Part shown: positions 37,597 to 46,202 of the stretch, in pieces | Layout of the letters: each line of letters starts with the position of its first letter | Numbering within the stretch: position 1 is the stretch's first letter | Assembly: GCA_900444965.1 (NCBI GenBank) | Contig: UFRQ01000003.1 | Location: 2,108,001 to 2,172,000 of the forward strand | DNA from: [Actinobacillus] rossii | Lineage (GTDB): Bacteria; Pseudomonadota; Gammaproteobacteria; Enterobacterales; Pasteurellaceae | Length of the DNA: 64,000 bases | Direction: 5' to 3' | Program-made: the position numbers and the translations under genes | Notes under the pieces: model-generated | What the model was told of the DNA's origin: nothing | The model's database searches: none | What the model saw: only the letters and a program-made list of their open reading frames with translations

Positions 37597-37640
37597 TAAA
37601 TATATTCCTTGATTAAATGTTCCCAAATGAATATAATTTA
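37597..37640. promoter_or_regulatory. Candidate repressor operator
   Basis: TAAATATATTC (37597-37607) and GAATATAATTTA (37629-37640) form an inverted pair in the gap between the repressor and the rightward early genes. Two half-sites this close to the divergent promoters would suit the CI-like protein; binding is inferred. Confidence 0.45.
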
Positions 37641-37690
37641 CCACATTAACAACAAACGAACCATAATGCAACAGAAAAGAGGAGGCAATA

Positions 37691-37915
37691 ATGGCTCGCC
37701 AACATAACACTACTGAGGCGTTAGCTCCGTCTTATTTTCCAATAAATACTGTAGCACTACTACAAGCTCTTTCGCCGCTTGTTCCGTTATCGCAAACGGA
37801 AAGAGCTCGCCGGGGGGGGGGGGTGGCTTTTATTGCAATCACATCATTCAGTGGATCCCACCCCGCTTCTGCGAAGCCAGTTATTTTTGCCATTGCATAT
37901 AGCTGTTCAAAGTAA
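37691..37915 (+). CDS. Ash-like phage early protein with a 12-G tract
   Basis: A strong ribosome binding site (AGGAGG, 6 nt spacing) precedes ATG 37691. The 74-residue frame carries SFSGSHPASAKPVIFAIAYSC near its end, a motif of Ash-family proteins from P4-like satellites and prophages. The run of twelve G at 37812-37823 lies in mid-frame and forms the RGGGV junction; loss or gain of one or two G would switch to a frame open to 38012 that reads QSHHSVDPTPLLRSQLFL. Phase variation or a sequencing artefact are both possible. Confidence 0.5.
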   Translation: MARQHNTTEALAPSYFPINTVALLQALSPLVPLSQTERARRGGGVAFIAITSFSGSHPASAKPVIFAIAYSCSK

Positions 37916-38008
37916 TCGTTTTGGGGGAATGGTATGTTTTCTACCATCATCAAATCCTCTTAAAAAATCAATAATCCACATTTTACCACAACACAACAAG
38001 GAGAAGAA

Positions 38009-38242
38009 ATGAACAACACAAATTTTCAACCCTTGCCTTATCCGCAAACGCCTGAAACGGCTCGGGCGTATTTTTTACAGCACGGGATTAACCGTAGCGA
38101 ATGGGCAAGATTTTTTGGCATTGACCAGCAGGCGATTTCCGACCACTTACGAGGAAAGCTGAAAGGCACTTGGGGCGAGTCGCACAAGGTGGCGGTGTTG
38201 CTGGGGTTGAAACCTAACCCTGAAACCAAAGCGGCGGCTTAA
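38009..38242 (+). CDS. Ner-like small DNA-binding protein
   Basis: The 77-residue protein has a helix-turn-helix (NRSEWARFFGIDQQAISDHLRGKLKG, about 27-52) and starts after AAGGAG. Its size and place after the repressor, ahead of the transposase genes, match Ner of Mu-like phages, which lowers early transcription. Family placement is by position and size more than sequence. Confidence 0.65.
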   Translation: MNNTNFQPLPYPQTPETARAYFLQHGINRSEWARFFGIDQQAISDHLRGKLKGTWGESHKVAVLLGLKPNPETKAAA

Positions 38243-38350
38243 CGCAAGGTGGCGATCTGACGCATTGCTCTTTAACAATTTGGTAGATCCTAAAGCGATA
38301 TTTTTGCAGAAAAAATGCGGTTTTTGACCGCTTTGTTATAGGAGATTTTT

Positions 38351-38563
38351 GTGAACAATGAAAATAAAAACGACCGTTGCGGTGCGAACGCAACAGCCGT
38401 TGATGAGTATGAAATGGCATTAAATGCCTATAAAGCTAGCCTTTCAGATGAGCAACGAAATCTGCTAGTGCCTGTGATGCTGCTTCAATGTGGGCTGGTG
38501 GTGTACTCGCCGAAGTGGCTAGTGGACTTCCAAGCACAGCATTTTGTAGCTGATGACGAATAA
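38351..38563 (+). CDS. Hypothetical early phage protein
   Basis: A GTG start with a good ribosome binding site (TAGGAGATTTTT) opens a 70-residue frame, mostly helical, of no recognised family. Its second half overlaps a plausible gene on the other strand (38436-38684), so the two cannot both be under free selection. A hairpin of imperfect uptake words lies upstream. Confidence 0.5.
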   Translation: MNNENKNDRCGANATAVDEYEMALNAYKASLSDEQRNLLVPVMLLQCGLVVYSPKWLVDFQAQHFVADDE

Positions 38564-38684
38564 TGGCTCGTTGGCGTGGGGTAACGCCATCATTGAGCAA
38601 CAGTTTAATAATAACTTCTTGAGCGGTAGTAATGCCTTTTAAGGTTTCAATATCGGCTTGAAGTTGTTTAAGTTGGTTTTCCAT
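38436..38684 (-). CDS. Hypothetical coiled-coil protein
   Basis: An 82-residue frame on the minus strand starts after TAGGAG at 6 nt spacing. It encodes a helical N-terminus with heptads (LKQLQADIETLKGITTAQEV) and an Ala/Ser/Pro-rich hinge. It runs against the early phage genes and overlaps 38351-38563 end to end by 128 nt. The good start signal and protein-like composition support it, but it may be a shadow. Confidence 0.4.
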   Translation of the reverse strand: MENQLKQLQADIETLKGITTAQEVIIKLLLNDGVTPRQRAIIRHQLQNAVLGSPLATSASTPPAHIEAASQALADFVAHLKG

Positions 38685-38739
38685 TGATTACTCCTATGTT
38701 GATTGAATGGAGTAACTAAGATAGCAAGGAGAAAAAACA

Positions 38740-38883
38740 ATGAAAAGAATGTTAGAAAAACTTTGTCTTTGGTATTTGAAAAAATACTGGAACAGCAAGG
38801 CTTATAAAGCCGAACAGGCAAAACAACAAGCCAAACAAACAGAAAAACAACCGCACTTTTTAAACGTAGGAGCAGTGAAATGA
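38740..38883 (+). CDS. Small basic protein
   Basis: A 47-residue frame starts after AAGGAG (38727-38732) and ends in an ATGA overlap with the next gene. It is Lys and Gln-rich (AEQAKQQAKQTEKQ). Such small frames are common between ner and the transposase in B3-like phages. No function is known. Confidence 0.5.
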   Translation: MKRMLEKLCLWYLKKYWNSKAYKAEQAKQQAKQTEKQPHFLNVGAVK

Positions 38884-39182
38884 GCCGAGAAAAACTCAAC
38901 ACCACGCAACGGGCGTTGCGGATTTTAAAAGCCTTAAAAGGCAGAAGTTTGACAGGGCTAACCAATAAGGAAATGTGCGAAGCCATTGGCGAAACGCCGG
39001 TAAATGTTACCCGTGCCATTGCCTTTTTAGAGGCAGAAGGCTTTGTGCAACGGTTGGACACCGGCGCCTATGGCTTGAGCTATCAGATTTTACAAATTGC
39101 CGTGGCACACGAAAGCGAAATGCAGAAAGCCTCGGAGCGATTGGCACAGGTACGTTCCCGAGTGCAAGCAGGTGCATTTTAG
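38880..39182 (+). CDS. Winged-helix regulator, IclR-like N-terminal fold
   Basis: The 100-residue protein has a winged helix: LRILKALKGRSLTGLTNKEMCEAIG, TPVNVTRAIAFLEAEGFVQRL and a wing GAYGLSY (about 13-68). This resembles the DNA-binding half of IclR proteins and occurs in transposable phages before the A gene. It is translationally coupled (ATGA) to the small gene before it. Confidence 0.65.
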   Translation: MSREKLNTTQRALRILKALKGRSLTGLTNKEMCEAIGETPVNVTRAIAFLEAEGFVQRLDTGAYGLSYQILQIAVAHESEMQKASERLAQVRSRVQAGAF

Positions 39183-39210
39183 GCAAATTTTACAATAGGA
39201 GAACAGAATA

Positions 39211-40188
39211 ATGAGTGAATTAACTTTAAGCCAAGAACAGAATGCGGTGGCACTTGCAGCAAAAGCGATGACGCAGGATATTGCAGAAGCCCACGAAGCG
39301 ATGGGGATGTTAAAAGCCTTCAGTTTTGTAGAAAAACTGCTAACGGTTAGCAGTTTAAAAGTGCTAAATGAAATCAAGAACTCTAAGAAATACAAAGGGT
39401 TGAGCTATATCGACCAAGACGGAAAAGTGCTAACGGTTAGCAGTTGGGAAGATTATTGTACCGCTTGTGGTTTTAGTCGGCAGAAGATTGATCTTGATTT
39501 GCAAAATTTGGCAGTTCTCGGCGAAGACTTCCTCGAAACCAGCCAACGCCTAGGCTTAGGCTACCGTGAAATGCGTAAACTTCGCCAGTTACCCAGCGAT
39601 GCCCGAGCAGAAATTATTGATGCGGATTATTCGGAAGCCACGGATAAGGAGGAGTTGTTAGAAAAAATCGAAGACTTAACGGCTAAATACGCTAAAGAAA
39701 AAGAAACCTTGCAAGCCCAGTTAAAACGTAAATCGGAGGATTATGAGGCACAAGCGAAGGTGCTTGCCAATAAGAATGAGCGGATTAACAAGCTGGATAT
39801 GGAGTTAGCGAAAAAAACGCATTTAATTGATACCCAAACACCCGACCAACGTGGCGAGATGTTGCGAGAAGAAACGGCAGGGATTAGCTACAAGGCGGAA
39901 GCCATTTTGCGTGGGCAGGTGTTTCAAGCCTTTGAGGCCTTGGCAAAACATAGCGAAGAAACAGGCATTGACCATCGCCAATTTATGAGTGGTGTGCTGG
40001 CGGAATATCAGCTGATTTTGAGTGAGTTGAAATCGCAGTTCAATATTAACGACCAGCCTTCTGATGATGATTTGCCGGATTGGGCAAGAACGGATTACAC
40101 GGGCGAAGACGATGATGAAGACGGCAATGTTAATCAAGACTTGGCTTCGATTTTAGATGAAGTGAGTGATGCGGAAATTGTGGAGTAA
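39211..40188 (+). CDS. Hypothetical coiled-coil early phage protein
   Basis: The 325-residue protein precedes the transposase in the manner of B3/D3112-like phages. It has an N-terminal domain with CGFSRQKIDLDLQNLAVLGEDFLE (about 85-108), a long coiled coil (about 150-215) and an acidic tail (about 290-325). The function is unknown to me; the DNA-binding look of the first third plus coiled coil suggests a nucleoprotein. Two copies of an 18-nt palindromic word lie in its first half (39338-39355, 39428-39445). Confidence 0.6.
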   Translation: MSELTLSQEQNAVALAAKAMTQDIAEAHEAMGMLKAFSFVEKLLTVSSLKVLNEIKNSKKYKGLSYIDQDGKVLTVSSWEDYCTACGFSRQKIDLDLQNLAVLGEDFLETSQRLGLGYREMRKLRQLPSDARAEIIDADYSEATDKEELLEKIEDLTAKYAKEKETLQAQLKRKSEDYEAQAKVLANKNERINKLDMELAKKTHLIDTQTPDQRGEMLREETAGISYKAEAILRGQVFQAFEALAKHSEETGIDHRQFMSGVLAEYQLILSELKSQFNINDQPSDDDLPDWARTDYTGEDDDEDGNVNQDLASILDEVSDAEIVE

Positions 40189-40199
40189 GGATAGATGCA

Positions 40200-42022
40200 A
40201 TGGCAATTTTACCGAGTGTGTTATCCCACTGGGCAAACCGTGTGGAGACGGCAAAGTTTGGCGAGACGGAGAAAGAAATTCAAGCAGGCTGTGAACAAAC
40301 AGGACTAAGCCGAGCCACTTTCTTGCGTCAAATTAAGCCTTACCGCCCTGCGAGTGGTCGAAAAGTGCGGTCGGATAAGGGTGAAAATCAGTTAAATTTG
40401 GACGAGTTGAAATTGATTAGCTCAGCTTGGCTTTATACCCGACGCAAAAACGGCAAAACAATGATGACACTTGAGCGGATTTTAACGGTATTGCGTGCAA
40501 ATAATAAGGTGCGTGCGGAATTTGTGGATAAGAAAACCGGCGAAGTTCGCCCCTATTCAGTGAGTTCTATTGACCGAGCCTTACGCAACGCAAATCTGCA
40601 CCCTGACCAGTTGCTACGCCCTGCCCCTGTGGTACAAATGCAAAGCCGACACCCCAATCACGTTTGGCAAATCGATCCGTCTTTATGTGTGTTGTATTAC
40701 TTAAAGGAAACCGGCAAAGGCAATGGGTTGTGCATTATGGAAGAAGGCGAGTTTTACAAAAACAAACCTGCCAATGTAGCAAAGGTGGAACCGCAACGGG
40801 TATGGCGATATGTGATTACCGACCACGCAAGCGGTGTGATTTATGTGGAATATGTGTACGGTGGCGAAACGGCTGAGAACATTTCTGAAACCTTTATCAA
40901 TGCCATTCAACCGAAAGCCGATCCGAAAATTGAGCCATTTTATGGTGTGCCGAAAATTTTGATGTTTGACCGTGGTTCCGCCAATACTTCGCAAATGTTT
41001 AGCCATTTATTGCATCAGCTTGATGTGAAAGTGGAAATTCCAAAAGCAAAAAATGCGAGAGCCAAAGGGCAAGTAGAAAAGGGCAACGATATTGTAGAAC
41101 GGCAATTTGAAAGCGGTTTGCGGTTTATGAATGTGTCGGGGCTTGATGAGTTAAATCGACTGGCTCATCAATGGATGGTGCATTTTAATGCGAAAGCAGT
41201 GCATAGTCGCCACGGTATGAGCCGTTATAAGGCGTGGAATAAGATTTTAAGCAAACACTTAATTCAACCGCCTAGCCGAGAGATTTGTAAGGAGTTGATG
41301 CTGACATCACTGGCAGAGCGTGTGGTGTCGGACAAATTAGAAATTACGTTTGAAAATCGTCGCTATGATGTGCGTGATGTGCCAGTAGCGAAGGTGGGCG
41401 AAAAAGTAACGGTGGGCAAAAATCCTTATCGTCCGCATTGTGTACAGGTGCAGTGTTTTACGCAATCCTTTGATGAAAACGGTAAGCAAGTATTGAAACC
41501 TTACTGGGTGGTGCTTGAGCCTGTTGAAGTCAATGAATATGGCTTCCGTGTGGATGCAGCAATGATTGGCGAAGAATATAAGGCACAACGCAAAACAGTG
41601 TTTGAAACCCATAAAGAGCAAGTTGAACAGCTGGCTTACGGTGTAACCAACGAAGACGATTTGAAACGGGCGAAAAAGGCAAATAAACCGTTATTTAACG
41701 GCGAAATTAACCCTTACAAGCACATTGAAGAGACGGATTTGAACTGGTTTATGCCGAAAAAAGGACAAGAACACGAGCTGACAACCAACGCAAGACGTGT
41801 GGAGCAAAAGCCTGTTTGTCTTGTGGAATTTGCCAAAAGCGGCAAACAACGCTGGGGGCGAATTGGACGGGCGAATGTTATGGTTGGGTCAATGGGCGGT
41901 ATCCGCAAGGTGTGCCTGTTGATGAAGCGGAACGGTTGCTTGGATTAGACTTCCCTGATTTTAAAGCGGAGTTTGTTGCCCCTGAGCCGACTACGAACCA
42001 TTTGCGGTTACTCGCCGCTTAG
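40200..42022 (+). pseudogene. Mu A-like DDE transposase, frameshifted near the C-terminus
   Basis: The main frame (582 codons to 41948) has an N-terminal HTH, an rve catalytic core with D159 (WQIDPS), D257 (MFDRGS) and E293 (GQVEKG), the D-35-E spacing of transposable phages, and a Mu-type C-terminal beta barrel. At the GGGGG run 41854-41858 the protein-like sequence passes to the -1 frame, which continues ANWTGECYGWVNGRYPQGVP to 42022. The native product would be about 607 residues. The catalytic triad is kept. Programmed -1 shifting is possible but less likely than an indel. Confidence 0.8.
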
Positions 42023-42085
42023 CCCTAGGTTACGCATAATTCAGCCCCTCTGGGGCTAGAAATTAGATGAACGGAGATTAAAGAT

Positions 42086-43258
42086 GTGTTGAAACTAAAA
42101 CAGGTGTTGATTGATAAGGGTGTGAGCCTGCGGCAATTAGCACAGATGATGAAGGTTTCGCCTGCAACGGTTTCGCAGTTGGTTAATCATAATCAACGTG
42201 TAAAACAGTGGGCGGATTTTGAAGAGAATTTAAGTAAGGCGTTGCAATGTGTGGGGATTTTTGAACCGCTTGCCACCTTACTTGAAGTGGAAACGACAGG
42301 GGAAAGTTTGGCGACCGAGCCTGTCGTTTCCGTCCCTAAAACAACAGATGAAATTAAGGACGAGATTATGTTACTCGCAAAACAGGCTTTATTTCCAGCC
42401 ACAAAGAAATATTTTGGGCTATTTCGTGATCCGTTTGCAGAAGATATACGCAGTGCGGAGGATGTTTTTACATCAAGCGATGTGCGTTATGTACGCGAAG
42501 CTCTTTTCCAAACCGCTAAACACGGTGGTTTTATGGCGGTAGTCGGCGAAAGTGGTGCCGGTAAATCGACCCTATGCCGTGATTTAATCGACCGCATTAA
42601 CCAAGAAAACGCCCCTATTCAAGTGATTGAACCCTATATCATCGCAATGGAAGACAACGATGTGAAAGGTAAAACGCTGAAAGCTGCACATATTGCCGAG
42701 GCGATTATTACCACCCTTGCCCCGTTGGAAAATGTGAAACGTTCACCTGAAGCACGCTTTCGCCAGTTGCATCGGGTATTGAAAGAGAGTGTGAAATCCG
42801 GTTATAGCAATGTGTTAATCATCGAAGAAGCACACGCCTTGCCTATTCCCACGCTGAAACATTTAAAACGCTTTTTTGAGTTGGAAGACGGTTTCAAAAA
42901 ACTGCTTTCTATTGTGTTAGTCGGTCAGCCTGAACTGAAGCTGAAACTGTCTGAACGCAATACGGAAGTGCGTGAGGTGGTGCAACGTTGCGAGATTGTC
43001 GAACTTACACCGCTTGATGCGGAGTTGGAACGCTTTGTGGAGCATAAATTAGAACGTGTGGGCAAACAGGTGAGCGATATTTTTGAAGAAGATGCGTTCT
43101 TAGCGGTTCGCCAGCGTTTGGTGGCGGTCAATCGACAAAAACAATCCACGAGTTTGCTTTATCCGTTAGCAGTGGGCAATTTGCTGACCGCGGCGATGAA
43201 CTTAGCGGAGAGTTTGGGTATTCCGAAAGTGAATGGACAGGTGGTGATGAATGTGTAG
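42086..43258 (+). CDS. Transposition ATPase, Mu B-like
   Basis: The 390-residue protein has an N-terminal helix-turn-helix (VSLRQLAQMMKVSPATVSQLVNH, about 14-35) and an AAA+ ATPase with Walker A GESGAGKST (154-162) and Walker B NVLIIEEAH (about 248-256). Mu B delivers target DNA to the A transposase. The start is GTG 42086, with GGAG 9 nt upstream; the nearby ATG is followed at once by a stop. It appears intact. Confidence 0.85.
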   Translation: MLKLKQVLIDKGVSLRQLAQMMKVSPATVSQLVNHNQRVKQWADFEENLSKALQCVGIFEPLATLLEVETTGESLATEPVVSVPKTTDEIKDEIMLLAKQALFPATKKYFGLFRDPFAEDIRSAEDVFTSSDVRYVREALFQTAKHGGFMAVVGESGAGKSTLCRDLIDRINQENAPIQVIEPYIIAMEDNDVKGKTLKAAHIAEAIITTLAPLENVKRSPEARFRQLHRVLKESVKSGYSNVLIIEEAHALPIPTLKHLKRFFELEDGFKKLLSIVLVGQPELKLKLSERNTEVREVVQRCEIVELTPLDAELERFVEHKLERVGKQVSDIFEEDAFLAVRQRLVAVNRQKQSTSLLYPLAVGNLLTAAMNLAESLGIPKVNGQVVMNV

Positions 43259-43268
43259 GAGTTGGGCA

Positions 43269-43337
43269 ATGGTACGAGAAATTCTTTTTATTTTAGCCGC
43301 ACTTTGTGCATTCAGTTTATTAGGTTTGGTTTGGTAA
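43269..43337 (+). CDS. Tiny membrane peptide
   Basis: A 22-residue frame, almost wholly hydrophobic after MVRE, between the B gene and gam. It has no clear ribosome binding site beyond TTGGGC, and contains an imperfect uptake word. It may be real, as similar micro-peptides occur in this slot, or chance. Confidence 0.3.
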   Translation: MVREILFILAALCAFSLLGLVW

Positions 43338-43347
43338 GGAGTTAAAA

Positions 43348-43871
43348 ATGGCAAAAAAGCAGTACGAGTAAAAGCAGAAGTTCACGAATTGAACCTGCAA
43401 ACTGCTGATGATGTGGCGTTGGCGATTAAACAGATTGGCGATTTAGAGCGTGAGCAGGTGCGACTTTCCACCTTGCAAGCGGATGAAAAAGCGGCGATTG
43501 ATGAAAAATATACGGAAAAATTGACCGCACTTAAGGAGCAGGTCAAGCCGTTACAAAAGGCGGTGCAGGCTTATTGCGAAAGCCGTCGCGATGCGCTGAC
43601 AAACGGCGGAAAACAGAAAACGGCTTACTTCACCACCGGCGAAGTGCAATGGCGGGCAAAACCGCCGGCAGTTATCGTAAGAGGTATCGACGTTATTTTG
43701 GAAAGCTTGCGTAATTCGGGGTTGTTCCGCTTTATTCGGACCAAAGAAGAGCTGAATAAAGAAGCGATGCTTGCCGAACCTGATATAGCGCGTTTGATTG
43801 ACGGCGTGACGATTCGCGAAGGCGTAGAAGAATTTGTGATTAAACCGAACGATGAAGAGGTGCGAACATGA
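43348..43871 (+). pseudogene. gam: Host-nuclease inhibitor Gam, frameshifted at codon 3-4
   Basis: Gam coats DNA ends and blocks RecBCD-type nucleases. A good ribosome binding site (TAAGGAG) precedes ATG 43348, but the A run at 43353-43358 is one base short, so the start frame stops after seven codons. With one extra A the protein would read MAKKAVRVKAEVHEL and join the open frame from 43389 (LEREQVRLSTLQADEKAAIDEKY onward), giving about 174 residues like Mu Gam. It could be translated weakly from TTG 43389. Confidence 0.75.
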
Positions 43872-44080
43872 ACGATCGCGAACAGATTAAACAGGTATGG
43901 AAACAGGAATACAATGAGGCGGCAGAAACCGCCGCCAAAACGGAACGTTCCGGCAACTATTACCAAGCCGCCGAATTGTGGAAAAAAGCGAGAGAAAAAG
44001 CCTTAAATTTATCGCAAAAAGAATGGTGTAAACAGCGCTATCAATACTGCATAAACTGGGCAAGCAGACGGGAGAAATAA
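43868..44080 (+). CDS. ANR family regulator
   Basis: The 70-residue helical protein carries the ANR pattern YYQAAELWKKAREKA and a Trp/Cys-rich end (EWCKQRYQYCINWASRREK). Enteric ANR members bind and inhibit AraC-type activators. It overlaps the end of gam (ATGA). Its target here is unknown. Confidence 0.65.
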   Translation: MNDREQIKQVWKQEYNEAAETAAKTERSGNYYQAAELWKKAREKALNLSQKEWCKQRYQYCINWASRREK

Positions 44081-44081
44081 T

Positions 44082-44243
44082 ATGTTTGATGTCCTTGAAC
44101 AATTTAAACTGCAAATTCATCAAGCAATTGTGCAGTTAGAACAGGCGGAAAAAGCCTTACATAAACAAGAAATGACGCATGCCTCTATTTATGTTGAAAA
44201 TGCAAAAGGGATTTTGATGAAATTAGGGGGGAAGTTGAAATGA
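44082..44243 (+). CDS. Small helical protein
   Basis: A 53-residue frame starts 1 nt after the ANR stop, after GGAGAAAT, and ends in an ATGA overlap with the next gene. It is predicted to be two helices (FDVLEQFKLQIHQAIVQLEQ). Tight spacing supports it. No family is recognised. Confidence 0.55.
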   Translation: MFDVLEQFKLQIHQAIVQLEQAEKALHKQEMTHASIYVENAKGILMKLGGKLK

Positions 44244-44527
44244 GCCAATTTATTACGCTTACAGTGGAAAGCTCAGACGGCGATGTGATTTACACCGACA
44301 AATTGACGCTGAATGTGAACGAAATTAAAGGTTTCGCCCCGCTTTATAATGAGTTGCAAACCACCAGCAACGGAGACGGCTCAATGGTGTGGGTTTCACG
44401 CAGTTTGCAGTTGGATTTATTGCACTCTTTGGGTTCGTTTCATTCGGCAAATTCGCCACGAGCTTGGCTGGAAGTGCAAGAAACGCCTGAGCAAATTCTA
44501 GCTTTAATGGAACTTAAGGAGATCTAG
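44240..44527 (+). CDS. Hypothetical phage protein
   Basis: A 95-residue beta-rich protein (ITLTVESSDGDVIYTDKLTLNV near the start) with no family I can name. It is coupled to the previous gene through ATGA and followed directly by the next start, in the middle of the early operon. Confidence 0.55.
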   Translation: MSQFITLTVESSDGDVIYTDKLTLNVNEIKGFAPLYNELQTTSNGDGSMVWVSRSLQLDLLHSLGSFHSANSPRAWLEVQETPEQILALMELKEI

Positions 44528-44898
44528 ATGAGTAAATATACGGCAAAGTTACATATTGGTGTACAACCTGAAGAAGATAACTTGGGTATTAAAACAGGGA
44601 TTGAAAGTGGCAGATTACCGCAAGAAGTTGCATCAGTATTGTCTGAGTTATTGATTAAAATCCCTATTTTAATTCGAGCTGGGTGGCTTGCCATTAGATT
44701 GAAGATGGCTTTAACGTTACACTTAGTTTTGATTTTGAGAAAGATGAAAACAATGATTGGGATGTTTCAAGCCATACTGATAATACGGATAAAGTAGATG
44801 CGATGTTATTAGGAATGGCAAAAATGATTATTCAAGAAGATCCTATTATTGACCAAGTAATAGAAAAAGACTTGAAAGAATTAGATTTGCCTGAATAG
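44528..44898 (+). pseudogene. Frameshifted hypothetical phage gene
   Basis: AAGGAG precedes ATG 44528. The first about 45 codons (MSKYTAKLHIGVQPEEDNLG onward) look native, then near 44670-44720 sense passes to another frame that reads DGFNVTLSFDFEKDENNDWD and ends LKELDLPE at 44898. One or more small indels have split the gene. Function unknown. Confidence 0.6.
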
Positions 44899-44931
44899 AT
44901 ACAACACTTTGACCCTACTTGTTAAACGATA

Positions 44932-44957
44932 AAAACCACCTTCGGGTGGTTTTTTCT
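44932..44957 (+). terminator. Rho-independent terminator in the early operon
   Basis: AAAACCACC and GGTGGTTTT pair around a TTCG tetraloop and are followed by a T run, between the frameshifted gene and the 160-residue gene. Confidence 0.85.
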
Positions 44958-44974
44958 TATATGGAGAAAACAAA

Positions 44975-45457
44975 ATGAAAGTGAAATGTAGTGCCTGTGG
45001 TGCGGTGCATTCGTTGGATGCGTTAGTGGCTAATCAGGCGGCAAGCGATGCTTTGAATGCAGCGTTGCTGGTCAATGGCGAGTTGGGCAAGGCATTGATT
45101 GGCTATTTGGGGTTGTTTCGCCCTGTGAAAACATCGCTCACTTTTGAGCGTGTGGCGACAATCTTAAACGAGCTTAGTCCGATGATTACTGCTGGCAAAA
45201 TTCAGCGTGATGGGCGTGAATTTCCTGCTCCTGCGGAAAGTTGGATTTATGCGATCAATCAGATGTTGGCAAGTCGGCAGACGTTGAAGCTGCCGATGAA
45301 ATCCCACGGTTATTTGTTGGAGATTATTGCCAGTTACAAACCTGCCAGCACAGGATTGGGCGTGGTTGTGATTGATGGATATAGTAAAGCACAACCACCG
45401 ACATCAAGCAAAATGAATGCGGTAAAAGGAGCGTTGGAATGGGGAACGAATGGATAA
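44975..45457 (+). CDS. Hypothetical phage protein with N-terminal CxxC
   Basis: The 160-residue protein begins KCSACGAVHSLDALV, a single CxxC that could bind metal with a partner, and is otherwise helical (residues 45-125) with a Ser/Thr-rich tail. Similar proteins occupy this place in B3-like phages. It overlaps the next gene by 19 nt. No function is known. Confidence 0.55.
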   Translation: MKVKCSACGAVHSLDALVANQAASDALNAALLVNGELGKALIGYLGLFRPVKTSLTFERVATILNELSPMITAGKIQRDGREFPAPAESWIYAINQMLASRQTLKLPMKSHGYLLEIIASYKPASTGLGVVVIDGYSKAQPPTSSKMNAVKGALEWGTNG

Positions 45458-45813
45458 AACCGATTTTGGGCAAGGGCTTTGCGTTGTTGCTCACGTTACG
45501 GCTGAAAAACGCACCGACAGAAGATATGGTAAAGCCTACACTGGAAACTTGGTTTCAGGTGCTGACTTACAATAAAAGTTGGGAACAAGAACTTGACCAA
45601 GTGCGGTTTGAACGGGCATTTATGTGGATTTCGCAGAATTGCGACTGGTTCCCTACGCCAAAGGTGTTTTTAGATGCAATGCCAAAGCGAAAAATCAAAG
45701 AACTTCCGCCACCACCGCCGAAAACAGCGGAGCAAGAAGAGGCGGAGCGGTTAAGTGCGGTGCGAAATTTGCAAAAAATCAAAGCGATGCTAGGGAGATG
45801 TTATGCGAAATAA
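45439..45813 (+). CDS. Hypothetical phage protein
   Basis: The 124-residue helical protein has RFERAFMWISQNCDWFPTPKVFLDAMP (about 55-81), a segment reminiscent of replication-organiser proteins in phages, and a Pro-rich linker ELPPPPP. It overlaps both neighbours. Function is not assigned. Confidence 0.55.
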   Translation: MGNEWIKPILGKGFALLLTLRLKNAPTEDMVKPTLETWFQVLTYNKSWEQELDQVRFERAFMWISQNCDWFPTPKVFLDAMPKRKIKELPPPPPKTAEQEEAERLSAVRNLQKIKAMLGRCYAK

Positions 45814-46201
45814 GCTGTTGCAGTTGGTGCATATTGGTAAAGCACAGTTGGGGATGGACGATGAGACTTATCGAAGCCTACTTTCTCAACAATTCTACCA
45901 AAATTCGGCAAAAAATATAAGCTATTCAGAGCTTGTAAAACTTGTGAAAATATTGCAAGAAAAAGAGGCTAAAATTCGGTTGCCTAAAGCTGAGAAACTA
46001 TCGCCTATTCAGCGAAAACTATGGGCGGTGTGGAAGCAAATGGCAAAGGAGAATGTTGTAACTGAAGGAAGTTCTCGGGCGTTGGATAGCTTTGCACAAC
46101 GCTATTTTCCAACGGTTCAACATTGGAAAGAACTTTCCGCCACGGATACGATTTCTTTATTAGAAACCCTAAAACAATGGAAAAAACGAGTAGGTAATTA
46201 G
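45803..46201 (+). CDS. GemA/DUF1018 family protein
   Basis: The 132-residue protein opens with LLQLVHIGKAQLGMDDETYRSLL, the diagnostic start of Mu gp16/GemA proteins, and ends with a helical region. GemA of Mu modulates host gene expression and DNA supercoiling. It precedes mor as in Mu. Confidence 0.8.
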   Translation: MRNKLLQLVHIGKAQLGMDDETYRSLLSQQFYQNSAKNISYSELVKLVKILQEKEAKIRLPKAEKLSPIQRKLWAVWKQMAKENVVTEGSSRALDSFAQRYFPTVQHWKELSATDTISLLETLKQWKKRVGN

Positions 46202-46202
46202 T

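Noticed and set aside
37732..37953. Minus-strand 73-residue frame opposite the Ash-like gene
   Set aside because: It has no good ribosome binding site, and the plus-strand frame has AGGAGG and an Ash-type motif.
43269..43337. Firm call of a functional 22-residue membrane peptide
   Set aside because: There is no clear ribosome binding site and the frame is short; kept at low confidence only.
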